A stretch of DNA of 64,000 nucleotides from Verrucomicrobiaceae bacterium (GTDB lineage Bacteria > Verrucomicrobiota > Verrucomicrobiia > Verrucomicrobiales > Verrucomicrobiaceae): positions 248,001 to 312,000 of the forward strand of contig JAIXZA010000162.1 of assembly GCA_027489965.1 (NCBI GenBank), written 5' to 3'. The stretch's first letter is position 1. Each line of letters starts with the position of its first letter. Below the pieces are notes generated by a model. It ran no database searches. It was not told the origin of the DNA and was given only the letters and a program-made list of their open reading frames with translations. Of the stretch, positions 39,495 through 47,193 are shown in pieces. The position numbers and the translations under genes were made by a program.

Positions 39495-40631
39495 TCATCT
39501 GAAGACGGAAGCGGGTTCCAGGACAATGACACGACGGATACTGATGACGCTGACGAAAAGAATGACGGCGGTCATGAGCGCAGCGACGATGGCTTCCACC
39601 TGCCATGTGAGGATGATGCCACGAGTGGCCATTTGTTTGCTCATGACCTCGAAAAAGAGGGCGGCCATGCCTGAACCGAAGGCAAAGCCGACGAAGCCAG
39701 CGGTTGCTGCCTGAAGGACCACCATGCCGACGAGACGGGAGTTGGTAACGCCGATGGCTTTGAGTGCACCGAACTGTTTGAGATTATCTAAGGTGAAAAG
39801 GAAGAAGGTTTGCCCTGCTACTGCAAGCCCGACGACGAGGGCGATGGCAATGGTGATGCCGAAGTTCACGGGGATGCCAGTATTTCGCAGGTAATAACCG
39901 ATGCAGTCCCAGACGAACTCCATGGTGGTGCGGGCTTTCAGCGCGGTGGCGGCTTCGATGCTCCTGGCCAAGGTCTCAGGTGAGATGCCGGGTTTAGCGC
40001 GGACTAGAACGTAGGCGAGCTGGTTGCGTTGTTGGCCTTGGAAATGAAGGGCTTCGCTGTAGCGAGCATGGATGACAGGGAAGCTGACAAAGGGAGCACT
40101 GGCTTCGGAGATACCTACAAGCTTTGCCTTGTGATCATTGAGTTCAAGCACACGCCCAAGCTCCAAAGGTTGGCCTGGATAAAGCAACGCGTAGCCTGCT
40201 CGATCTAGAATGATGCTGTTCGCTTCCCGTAGGTTCTCCCACCTCCCAAGGGCCATCTTCCGAGGTGCTCCAATCAACGTGCTATCATCCACGCCGATAG
40301 TGAAGGTCGATGCAAATTTCCCCTCAATCGTTCGGGCGATCGGATTCCCTTTAAACAATCGCACCGCATAATCCACTCCTTCTACGCCACGCACACGAGT
40401 CAGATCAGTGTCCTTTAGCGCCTTGGTTTGCTCGAAGTACTCTGTGTAAGGGTCCATGACCCAAACATCCGCATCGGTAACATCCAAGATCTGACTGCCG
40501 GTGCGCTGCATGATCCCACAGAAAATGCTGATTTGATTCAACAGCAAGAAGGTGGAAAACGCGAAAGCGAAGATCAGGCCAAAGTATTTAGCTCGATCTG
40601 ACACTAACATGCGAAAGGCGATAAAGTTCAT
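39495..40631 (-). CDS. FtsX-like/DevC-type ABC permease 2
   Basis: A 378-residue paralogue of permease 1, with an N-terminal segment (YFGLIFAFAFSTFLLLNQISIFCGIM), a periplasmic domain and three C-terminal segments (NFGITIAIALVVGLAVAGQTFFLFTL, LVGMVVLQAATAGFVGFAFGSGMAALFF, VEAIVAALMTAVILFVSVISIRRV). Shared stretches with permease 1 include DADVWVMDPYTEYFEQTKALKDTDL and LKAIGVTNSRLVGM. It has no adjacent ATPase of its own, so it may form a heterodimer with permease 1 using the same ATPase. An operator of the second TetR lies 17 bases before its start, which suggests separate control. Confidence 0.9.
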   Translation of the reverse strand: MNFIAFRMLVSDRAKYFGLIFAFAFSTFLLLNQISIFCGIMQRTGSQILDVTDADVWVMDPYTEYFEQTKALKDTDLTRVRGVEGVDYAVRLFKGNPIARTIEGKFASTFTIGVDDSTLIGAPRKMALGRWENLREANSIILDRAGYALLYPGQPLELGRVLELNDHKAKLVGISEASAPFVSFPVIHARYSEALHFQGQQRNQLAYVLVRAKPGISPETLARSIEAATALKARTTMEFVWDCIGYYLRNTGIPVNFGITIAIALVVGLAVAGQTFFLFTLDNLKQFGALKAIGVTNSRLVGMVVLQAATAGFVGFAFGSGMAALFFEVMSKQMATRGIILTWQVEAIVAALMTAVILFVSVISIRRVIVLEPASVFR

Positions 40632-40647
40632 GCGTTTAGTCGATTAA

Positions 40648-40660
40648 TGACCGTTGGTCA
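40648..40660. promoter_or_regulatory. TetR-2 operator upstream of permease 2
   Basis: TGACC-GTT-GGTCA, between the TetR-2 stop (40677) and the permease 2 start (40631). It is the same palindrome as the one at the TetR-2 promoter (41434-41448). Confidence 0.75.
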
Positions 40661-40676
40661 ATTTTAGGGTAAAAAA

Positions 40677-41414
40677 TCAGGCTTTATACCAGTTCACAGC
40701 TTCTGGAAAAACTTCTGCAATGATTCGCTGATCGGTCTTGCTATAATCGTGGTCACGGAACAAAGGTTTCCAGTTTAAACCATCACAGACGATGTCCTGA
40801 TTGATGCGGACGGCTTGCATTGGATTCGTGATTCCTGCCTGGACTCGGATCTGCGGTTCCTGAGTCATGACATGACTGCCGACGGTAACGGAGACGAGGG
40901 CAAAGGTAGCTTCCTCAGCTGTGAATGAATCTCGAGGCATCTCGTTGAGTGCCATCGCTTCGACTACAATGTGGTTCAAGATCCGCCAGCAACGAGCTCC
41001 CTGGAACGAGTGAGCTTGGCGTCTTTCCTCCGAGGCTTTCTCCCAGAAAGAAGCTGACTTTAGCATCATTTCGACATGGAAATACTCGGGGCATTTTTCA
41101 GCAAATTCGCAGCAAGCAAATCCGATGGCGCGGCTACGTTCCCGAGTGCTGCCTTGAAATCGGGCGGCTTTTTCAAACCAATCAGCTCGGTTACGCAAGG
41201 AATCTGTGGCCACGGCCAATACGAGATCTTCTTTGGAAGTAAAATGCTGGTAGAGGGTGCCTTTGGAATACTCCACTGCTTCAGCCAATTGTTCCATGTT
41301 CCAGGCCTGAAAGCCGCGCTCGATCAGCAGCCGCCGAGCATGAGTTAGAATCAACTCTTCACGCACCTGAAACTCGCGTTCCTTGCGTGTTTGCGTTGTA
41401 AGATCAGCAGGCAT
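40677..41414 (-). CDS. TetR-family repressor 2
   Basis: A 245-residue regulator. Its HTH reads REELILTHARRLLIERGFQAWNMEQLAEAVEYSKGTLYQHFTSKEDLVLAVAT, with the TetR hallmark GTLYQHFTSKEDL, followed by a helical sensing domain. The ATG at 41414 is chosen: the longer frame uses a TTG inside the operator at 41434-41448. The same TGACCnnnGGTCA palindrome occurs upstream of this gene and upstream of permease 2, so this protein probably controls itself and permease 2. Unlike TetR 1 it is not translationally coupled to exporter genes. Confidence 0.92.
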   Translation of the reverse strand: MPADLTTQTRKEREFQVREELILTHARRLLIERGFQAWNMEQLAEAVEYSKGTLYQHFTSKEDLVLAVATDSLRNRADWFEKAARFQGSTRERSRAIGFACCEFAEKCPEYFHVEMMLKSASFWEKASEERRQAHSFQGARCWRILNHIVVEAMALNEMPRDSFTAEEATFALVSVTVGSHVMTQEPQIRVQAGITNPMQAVRINQDIVCDGLNWKPLFRDHDYSKTDQRIIAEVFPEAVNWYKA

Positions 41415-41433
41415 ATAGTTATCTATTCTTTTT

Positions 41434-41448
41434 TTGACCAACGGTCAA
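41434..41448. promoter_or_regulatory. TetR-2 autoregulatory operator
   Basis: Perfect inverted repeat TTGACC-AAC-GGTCAA, 20 bases upstream of the TetR-2 start codon at 41414. Confidence 0.78.
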
Positions 41449-41548
41449 ATATTTTCTCTCAGAGACTTTGCCAATGACGATGGATGCAGACTTGCTCCTA
41501 CAGCTAACGCTCGCTTATCTTTTGCTGAACTCTTTCCCCAAAAACCCC

Positions 41549-43051
41549 ATGAGCATGACACTTCAGGATCTCCAAACAGCTCTCATCGTTGTGCAAGAAG
41601 AACTCAAGCGAGTCCAGGGGCGACTCAATGAACTGGAAAAGGTGGTCACTATCGAAAACGATCCCGAAGGCATCCGCCGTGTGTATTTAGAATGCACCGA
41701 TTTCGTGGTCAGGCCTGCGGAAGATCAGCGCTACATCGCAGTTCACATGGGTGCGGATACAGATGGCGGCTACATCCACCTGCATTATCCCGAGTCGTCT
41801 GCCCCTGCCGTAAACATGGGCTTCGAGTCGTCGGGAGATCCTCATTTACAGCTCAAAGGCCGAGATTTTAAACCCCGGACGGACCTCTTCATTCGCGACA
41901 ATTGTGGCTGCGTCGCTGTGCTTTCAGACAACGGCAAGCCGGGGGCGCTGATGCGTGCGCAGGAGGATGGTGGCTCCATCGCTGTACTGCAAGAAGACGG
42001 CCAGGCGCGTGCCGTGCTGATTCATGGCATCACGGAAATGCCGACGGCTGAAGGCAAACAGGCAGCACCCAGCACCAACCTCATCTTTGCTGACGGCAAT
42101 GGCCACACCATGCTGAAACTGCGTGCGGATGAAACCGGCGGCATGTTGACTGCTGGCATCCCCGGACAATCAGACGCCATCGCGCTCGTGGCACGGGAAG
42201 ACGGCCCTGCGCTGCTCATGCATAGCCCAGAAGAAGATCACAGCGTTTCCATTTTAGCCATGACTGGTGCCGCTGAAATCTGTGTGCATGAAAACAAGAT
42301 CCCTGGCACTGGCACCCAGGCTAGCCTGACCGCAGGTGAATTCGGCAGTAGCCTCTGCCTACGTGGCATCGGCGGGCAAAAATCCGTGGACATCTCTGCG
42401 TTAGACGTGGCCAGCAGCCTGACCCTGCACGATGCTCAAGGAGACATGAGAGTCATGTTAGCACACCATTTTGGAAGCCATTCCGCGCTTACTTTGCAGA
42501 GTTTGACCGATGAAGAAGGGCTGCGAGCCATCGCCAGCGCGGACGTTTCCTCCATCGAGATTATTTCCCCCGTCGATCCTGATACAAAAGTTCTCACCGC
42601 TGTCACTGCCGAAAAAGCCGTCACCATCGTGCAAAAACACCATCGTCCCATCGTCATGCTGGGCGAGGGGGATCAAGGCGGCATCGTCTGTGCCTACGGT
42701 CCCTCCGCCGAGAGCGCAGGCATTGCCTCTCTCTCCGGTGGACCTGTTGCGGGCTCGGTCGTTTTAGCGACTGTCGATGGCACTGCCCAGCTAACCCTTG
42801 ATGCTACGGATCATGGTGGTCGCATGCTCATTAATAATGACCTCGGCTTCCAGCGTGTGGCCATGGGTGTCTATGAAGAAGCCGGCGGTCTGCATCTCAA
42901 TAATACCGGCAGTACGGGCATCCAGGCCGTTGCCACGCCTAAAGGCGGCGTCGTTACTGTCAGTGATCATGATGGCCGTCCCATCGCCAGCCTCCCCGAA
43001 AGTGATGGTGAAGACACTGGTGACTGGGGTAAGCTGCCGGATAGTTTCTGA
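41549..43051 (+). CDS. Hypothetical repetitive beta-strand protein with N-terminal coiled coil
   Basis: A 500-residue acidic protein with no signal peptide. Residues 1-35 (MSMTLQDLQTALIVVQEELKRVQGRLNELEKVV) are a probable coiled coil. The rest is a long series of short beta-strand repeats rich in Gly and Asp, such as GCVAVLSDNGKPGALMRAQEDGGSIAVLQEDGQARAVL and GGVVTVSDHDGRPIASLPESDGED. This suggests a beta-solenoid or fibre, as in phage-tail-fibre-like or scaffold proteins, but no family is recognised. It ends 3 bases before the histidine kinase start, so the two are probably co-transcribed. Alternative starts lie upstream at 41474 and 41480. Confidence 0.75.
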   Translation: MSMTLQDLQTALIVVQEELKRVQGRLNELEKVVTIENDPEGIRRVYLECTDFVVRPAEDQRYIAVHMGADTDGGYIHLHYPESSAPAVNMGFESSGDPHLQLKGRDFKPRTDLFIRDNCGCVAVLSDNGKPGALMRAQEDGGSIAVLQEDGQARAVLIHGITEMPTAEGKQAAPSTNLIFADGNGHTMLKLRADETGGMLTAGIPGQSDAIALVAREDGPALLMHSPEEDHSVSILAMTGAAEICVHENKIPGTGTQASLTAGEFGSSLCLRGIGGQKSVDISALDVASSLTLHDAQGDMRVMLAHHFGSHSALTLQSLTDEEGLRAIASADVSSIEIISPVDPDTKVLTAVTAEKAVTIVQKHHRPIVMLGEGDQGGIVCAYGPSAESAGIASLSGGPVAGSVVLATVDGTAQLTLDATDHGGRMLINNDLGFQRVAMGVYEEAGGLHLNNTGSTGIQAVATPKGGVVTVSDHDGRPIASLPESDGEDTGDWGKLPDSF

Positions 43052-43054
43052 TTC

Positions 43055-45139
43055 GTGATTCTGCGCACCACACTTCTTTCTCTCCTGCTGCTCTCTCAGG
43101 CTGCGGGTCAAAACGTACTGACTCGCGCTATCGACATCCGCACGCTGCCGTATGAGCGGTCTTTGGAGAAACTGCCCGTCGATCTCACGGCCACCATTGG
43201 CTTTGTGGAGAGTGGCGGCACGGCTTTTGTCCAAGACAACAGTGCAGGGACTCACCTGCATTTTAAACCTGCCCGCCGTGATCTGGTTGTGGGTGATCAA
43301 GTGCGGGTCAAAGGCTTCACGATGGCTGGGCTCTATCTTCCAGGGATTGATGTGACTGAGCTGCAAATTCTAGGGCACGGGTCAGCACCAGAGCCGGTAA
43401 AAGCAGGTTACGAGGACCTCACCACCGGGCGCTTTCATTACCAAAGAGTCAGCATCGAAGGACTCGGACGCACACTCACCGCCTTGGATGAAAACCGCAG
43501 CCTACTCCGACTGGCCATTGGCAGTCGTGTGATCGAGGTCCGAGTCGATGCAGCCCTGGCATCTGCGCCCAATCTGATCGATGCCCGCCTGCGCATCACC
43601 GCCCTCGCCGCTGGTGGCATCAATGATAGGCGGCAACTCGTGTTCCCCTATTTACGTGTCACCGATTGGAGTGATGTCGTCGTGATCCATGTCCCGCCTG
43701 CTGCCGATTCGCTACCCATCACCTCCGTCGCCGCACTGTTGCCTTTTGGCTCTGCGGATGAGCCACAACACCGTGCCCGCATTCGCGGCACCGTTTTGGC
43801 CGCGTTTGAGGATGGTCGCGTCTTCCTTCGAGATGTCACCCCGCCGCCGCCGCCGCGTGAGGTCAAAAAAGACGAGCCGCCCAAGCCGCCGCTCTCCCCG
43901 GCCATCGCCATTCATCTCATCAGCAATCCACTACTCCAACACTCCACGACTCCATCACTCCCTTCCACCCAACCCCTCCGCTCCGGTGATCTGGCGGAGA
44001 TCATCGGCTTTCCCATCATGGCTGGATTTAGCGCCTCATTGGCGGATGCGCTCTTGCTCAAGACCGAGCCTGCGGACGCACCTGAAGCAGTCCATGTTTC
44101 ACTCAAAGATTTCCTAGATGGCTCACACGATGCCGATCTCGTCCATCTCACATCGCCCGCCGTGCTTCAGGATGTTTTACGCACTGCCGATGGCTTCGAG
44201 CTACGTTTCACCGCTGGCGGCACCCCCATCCGTGCTTTCTTGCTACAATCAAACACGCCGGACTTTGAACTCGGCTCTTCCTGCGCACTCACCGGCATCT
44301 GCCTCGTCGAATCTGCCAGCACTGACAAAGGCTTCCGTTCCGAGCCAGATCGCGCCTCTCTGCTCCTGCGTTCTATCTCGGATATTCGCATCCTCAGCAA
44401 AGCAGCGTTTTGGGATGCCCAACGCCTCGTCATTACCATCAGCATCCTCGGTGCCATCGTTTCGCTCAGCTTGTTCTGGATCACTCAGCAACGCCGCCAA
44501 ATCACCCGGCTCGAACGCAGGATTGTCGAACAAGCCACGCTAGAAGAGCGCCAGCGCATCGCCCGCGAGTTTCACGATACGCTGGAGCAAGAACTCACCG
44601 GCCTATCCCTCCGTCTCGATGCAGCCCTGACTCGACCGCTGGAAGACAAAGCCCGCAACCTTCTCGGAACCTCACGCAACCTCGTCTCCCGCATCCAGAG
44701 CGAAGCCCGCAACCTCGTCTCCGACCTCCGCGACGACACCGCGCACGCCACCAACCTGCCCGAGGCCCTGCAACTGCTCGCCAAGCGCGCCCCCGAAGGC
44801 ATCGCCATCACGCTCGACCTCCACCCCATCGGCCCCATCCCGCCGCACGTCACCCACCACCTCCGCATGATCGCCCAAGAGGCCATCACCAACGCCCTCA
44901 AACACGCCCACCCCACCCAAATCCAGCTCCACCTTTCCACCACTCCCTCACTCCTGTCTCTCCGCATCACCGACAATGGCCAAGGCTTCGACCCCACCGC
45001 CCAAACCCACGGCCAACCCGGCCACTTCGGCTGCATCGGCATCCGCGAACGAGCGCGGAAAGTGTGCGCAGAGGTGAGATGGGAAAGCGAGCAGGGGAAA
45101 GGGACGGCGGTGTGGGTCGAGTTGCCGATTGAGAAATGA
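43055..45139 (+). CDS. NarL-type sensor histidine kinase with exported sensor domain
   Basis: A 694-residue kinase starting at a GTG. It has a signal-like N-terminus (MILRTTLLSLLLLSQAAG), a long periplasmic region (about 20-455) of OB-like beta-domains with a proline-rich linker (DVTPPPPPREVKKDEPPKPPL), one membrane segment (LVITISILGAIVSLSLFWIT) and a HisKA_3/HATPase_c kinase core. The phospho-acceptor is His507 in EERQRIAREFHDTLEQE. ATP-binding boxes are EAITNALKHAHP, ITDNGQGFDP and GCIGIRERA. Its natural partner is a NarL/LuxR-type regulator, found 3.9 kb downstream at 49075. Codon use becomes very C-rich toward the 3' end. Confidence 0.92.
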   Translation: MILRTTLLSLLLLSQAAGQNVLTRAIDIRTLPYERSLEKLPVDLTATIGFVESGGTAFVQDNSAGTHLHFKPARRDLVVGDQVRVKGFTMAGLYLPGIDVTELQILGHGSAPEPVKAGYEDLTTGRFHYQRVSIEGLGRTLTALDENRSLLRLAIGSRVIEVRVDAALASAPNLIDARLRITALAAGGINDRRQLVFPYLRVTDWSDVVVIHVPPAADSLPITSVAALLPFGSADEPQHRARIRGTVLAAFEDGRVFLRDVTPPPPPREVKKDEPPKPPLSPAIAIHLISNPLLQHSTTPSLPSTQPLRSGDLAEIIGFPIMAGFSASLADALLLKTEPADAPEAVHVSLKDFLDGSHDADLVHLTSPAVLQDVLRTADGFELRFTAGGTPIRAFLLQSNTPDFELGSSCALTGICLVESASTDKGFRSEPDRASLLLRSISDIRILSKAAFWDAQRLVITISILGAIVSLSLFWITQQRRQITRLERRIVEQATLEERQRIAREFHDTLEQELTGLSLRLDAALTRPLEDKARNLLGTSRNLVSRIQSEARNLVSDLRDDTAHATNLPEALQLLAKRAPEGIAITLDLHPIGPIPPHVTHHLRMIAQEAITNALKHAHPTQIQLHLSTTPSLLSLRITDNGQGFDPTAQTHGQPGHFGCIGIRERARKVCAEVRWESEQGKGTAVWVELPIEK

Positions 45140-45267
45140 CGAAGGAAGGCCGAATGCCCAATGTCATAGCAATAGCGGTGCCGGTGAGTTTCTGCGAAAT
45201 TGATCAGACAGCTTTTTCGGCGCCGCCTTCGATGACTTGGTTACCCCGTTTTGTTGATAGAATCGTC

Positions 45268-45792
45268 TTATTCCAGTTGGGTTTTATCCGCCACTGATTT
45301 GGCTAAAGTGAGAGATTCAGAAGTGATCTTCCAAGAAGAAGCTAGAAGTCCATCAGGGTCTGGGGCGAAGGTCGTATTTTGTCGAGATACTGCGAAAGGC
45401 TCTTTAACTTTCAGAACGCCGTCAGCCGAAAGCGTATAAGGGAAGACCACGACTACTGAATAATCGTCTCGGTGGTCGATCTCAATGGCAATGGCATCCT
45501 GCTTCTCTTCCTGTGCTGGAGGTACAGTGCGGATGTCATACACAACACAGGAGGCTCTGATTTCTCCTTTCAGGGCTCTTTGTCTATGAGACTCTCACAG
45601 GATTTCGATAAGTGGCTGTGATCGCGGTTGCTCGGTTCCATCTGATGCGCCCTCCCATACGATCCTACCATCAGCCTTCATGTGACCGCCGAATGGATAA
45701 TATTCACCGTGGTCCCTCAATAGCTTCTCTGCGAAGACAATGAACTCGTCCACTAGTGCTTGGGCATCATTCTTGGCTGCTTGGGCTCTCAT
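45268..45792 (-). pseudogene. Hypothetical gene broken by an in-frame TGA
   Basis: Two minus-strand frames in the same register form one protein of about 174 residues: MRAQAAKNDAQALVDEFIVFAEKLLRDHGEYYPFGG...PLIEIL, then a TGA at 45597-45595, then ESHRQRALKGEIRASCVVYDIRTVPPAQEEKQDAIAIEIDHRDDYSVVVVFPYTL. The continuous homologous feel across the stop points to a single nonsense mutation. The pattern (HGEYYPFGG, then YDIRTVPP...DAIAIEIDHRD) resembles a small uncharacterised bacterial family. There is no sign of a selenocysteine context. It lies in the accessory stretch that separates the histidine kinase from its regulator. Confidence 0.72.
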
Positions 45793-45919
45793 GCGTTTAG
45801 TTCTTCAGTAAACACTTTTGTTCAGACGACAGCGAGCAGGACGCGAAGATGACATGCGAACTGTTGCCTGTATCCTTTTGGTCGTCGTTGGTTGTGGATA
45901 TGCGCTACTCATGGCTGAG

Positions 45920-46357
45920 TCAGAAAAGTGGCTTGTTTGGGTAGGTTGTGTGAACTGCCATCTTAGCGTTAAACGGACGGCTTTTTAATCCATCGTTTCG
46001 ATGGTACTCCTGAATGCTGGTCTTGAAGGCCGACAAAGCACCGCTGCTAATTGCAGCCTGCTCAGCCTCTCCGCTATCGAACGAGAGCCGATAACCGGGA
46101 TAGCCGTAACTGCCAGCCTGCGTGAAAGCGGGTGGCTGAATACCTCGTGAGACAAACGCTGAGTCAATCATGGCCTGAACTGCACGGCGAAGCCTGTAGC
46201 GCGAATACTGCTCTAGCAGGAGACCGAGCCCCAAGGTGACTCCAATCCAGATGCTTTGATTCCAGCCTGCAATGAACGTCCAAACAATCGCCGCCACGAA
46301 GGCCGCCAGCAATACGAAGCAGCCAGCTGAAACGATGCGATCGAGAACGGTCTTCAT
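45920..46357 (-). CDS. Small hypothetical membrane protein
   Basis: About 145 residues from the ATG near 46357, or 185 residues if translation starts at 46477. Two hydrophobic segments near the N-terminus (AGCFVLLAAFVAAIVWTFIAGW and SIWIGVTLGLGLLLEQY) are followed by a soluble tail with RLRRAVQAMIDSAFVSRG and a C-terminal basic stretch. No domain is recognised. The shorter start is preferred because it places the hydrophobic segments at the N-terminus. It lies in the accessory region with no clear operon partner. Confidence 0.55.
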   Translation of the reverse strand: MKTVLDRIVSAGCFVLLAAFVAAIVWTFIAGWNQSIWIGVTLGLGLLLEQYSRYRLRRAVQAMIDSAFVSRGIQPPAFTQAGSYGYPGYRLSFDSGEAEQAAISSGALSAFKTSIQEYHRNDGLKSRPFNAKMAVHTTYPNKPLF

Positions 46358-46507
46358 GAACTGTTCTAGTGGCGAGTTGAGTTGGTCTGAGAGTTGCCCA
46401 CAGTTTTTTAAATAACAGATTTGTGATTGGAAAGCGGGAAGAAGCTCACTGACGGAGTGGCTTGAGAACTCATCCACCCAAGAAAACGGAAAAGACGCCT
46501 CAAATCA

Positions 46508-46536
46508 AGCCTTGACTGTAGCAGGTCGTCAAGGCT
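46508..46536. repeat. Small inverted repeat
   Basis: Perfect 9-bp arms AGCCTTGAC (46508-46516) and GTCAAGGCT (46528-46536) with an 11-base loop. There is no T-run, so it is not a typical terminator. Confidence 0.5.
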
Positions 46537-46569
46537 GCGGGCGTTTGAGGGCAATGCCACCACTTTTAT

Positions 46570-46632
46570 GGCAACAGAATGAAGACAACAGAATGGCTTT
46601 TCTCAACATTCTGCTGCCCCCATTCTATTGCC
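46570..46632. repeat. Interspersed palindromic hairpin
   Basis: Outer arms GGCAACAGAATG (46570-46581) and CATTCTATTGCC (46621-46632) enclose near-copies GACAACAGAATG and CATTCTGCTGCC around an A/T-rich loop, making a long imperfect hairpin of about 26 bp per arm. The surrounding 46478-46735 has no gene of its own. Confidence 0.6.
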
Positions 46633-46735
46633 AATATCTCCCATTTTGCAGGGCATGGCATTTAGGTCGGGGAAAGCGTTTGTCATCGCGTCATCACCTC
46701 AGTTGTCAGCCTCCGCCTTGTCCTGCTGAGTCACT

Positions 46736-47128
46736 TCAATGCTGATCGGGTGGTCTCACCAAGTCAGCTCCAGCGGGTTCCCAGAGTTCGATTCGGTTGC
46801 CTTCTGGGTCACGCAGATGAGCAAAGCGCCCATTCGGGTAGATTGTGTCATCGACATCGACGGCGGCACCTGCAGCTCGAAGCTGGGCCACCATCGCATC
46901 CAGATCCCGGACTCGGAAATTGATTCGCCAGGCGTAGTCTGGCCCGCCTGCCTGATCAGCCGCCGATTCGGAGGCAAAGACCGTCGGTCCCGCATCCTGC
47001 CACCACGATCCATCTTCGTCTCTCTCTGCAACTTGCCGGATGCCCAAATGCTTCTCATACCACTCATTGAGAGCGTCTGAGTTCTTAACACGGAAGAAGA
47101 AGCCTCCAATGCCAGTTACTTTTTCCAT
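46736..47128 (-). CDS. VOC-superfamily (glyoxalase/bleomycin-resistance-like) protein
   Basis: A 130-residue protein with the two-module VOC fold: MEKVTGIGGFFFRVKNSDALNEWYEKHLGIRQ, then a second half WRINFRVRDLDAMVAQLRAAGAAVDVDDTIYPNGRFAHLRDPEGNRIELWEP with the conserved DPEGN.IELWEP end and its metal-ligand Glu. Members include glyoxalase I, dioxygenases and antibiotic-binding proteins; this one resembles the general YpdB/YaeR-type. Specific activity cannot be assigned. It sits alone within the accessory stretch between kinase and response regulator. Confidence 0.88.
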   Translation of the reverse strand: MEKVTGIGGFFFRVKNSDALNEWYEKHLGIRQVAERDEDGSWWQDAGPTVFASESAADQAGGPDYAWRINFRVRDLDAMVAQLRAAGAAVDVDDTIYPNGRFAHLRDPEGNRIELWEPAGADLVRPPDQH

Positions 47129-47193
47129 CTTGGATGTGGGTGGGGTTAAAACTTTGCTAAATGTCGGTTTGGGCGGAACGGATACATGCAGCG

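Noticed and set aside
41415-41441. TTG start of TetR 2
   Set aside because: The codon is inside the operator palindrome; the ATG at 41414 gives a normal TetR N-terminus.
45595-45597. Selenocysteine at the in-frame TGA
   Set aside because: The position is in a variable-looking helix with no redox motif; a nonsense mutation is simpler.
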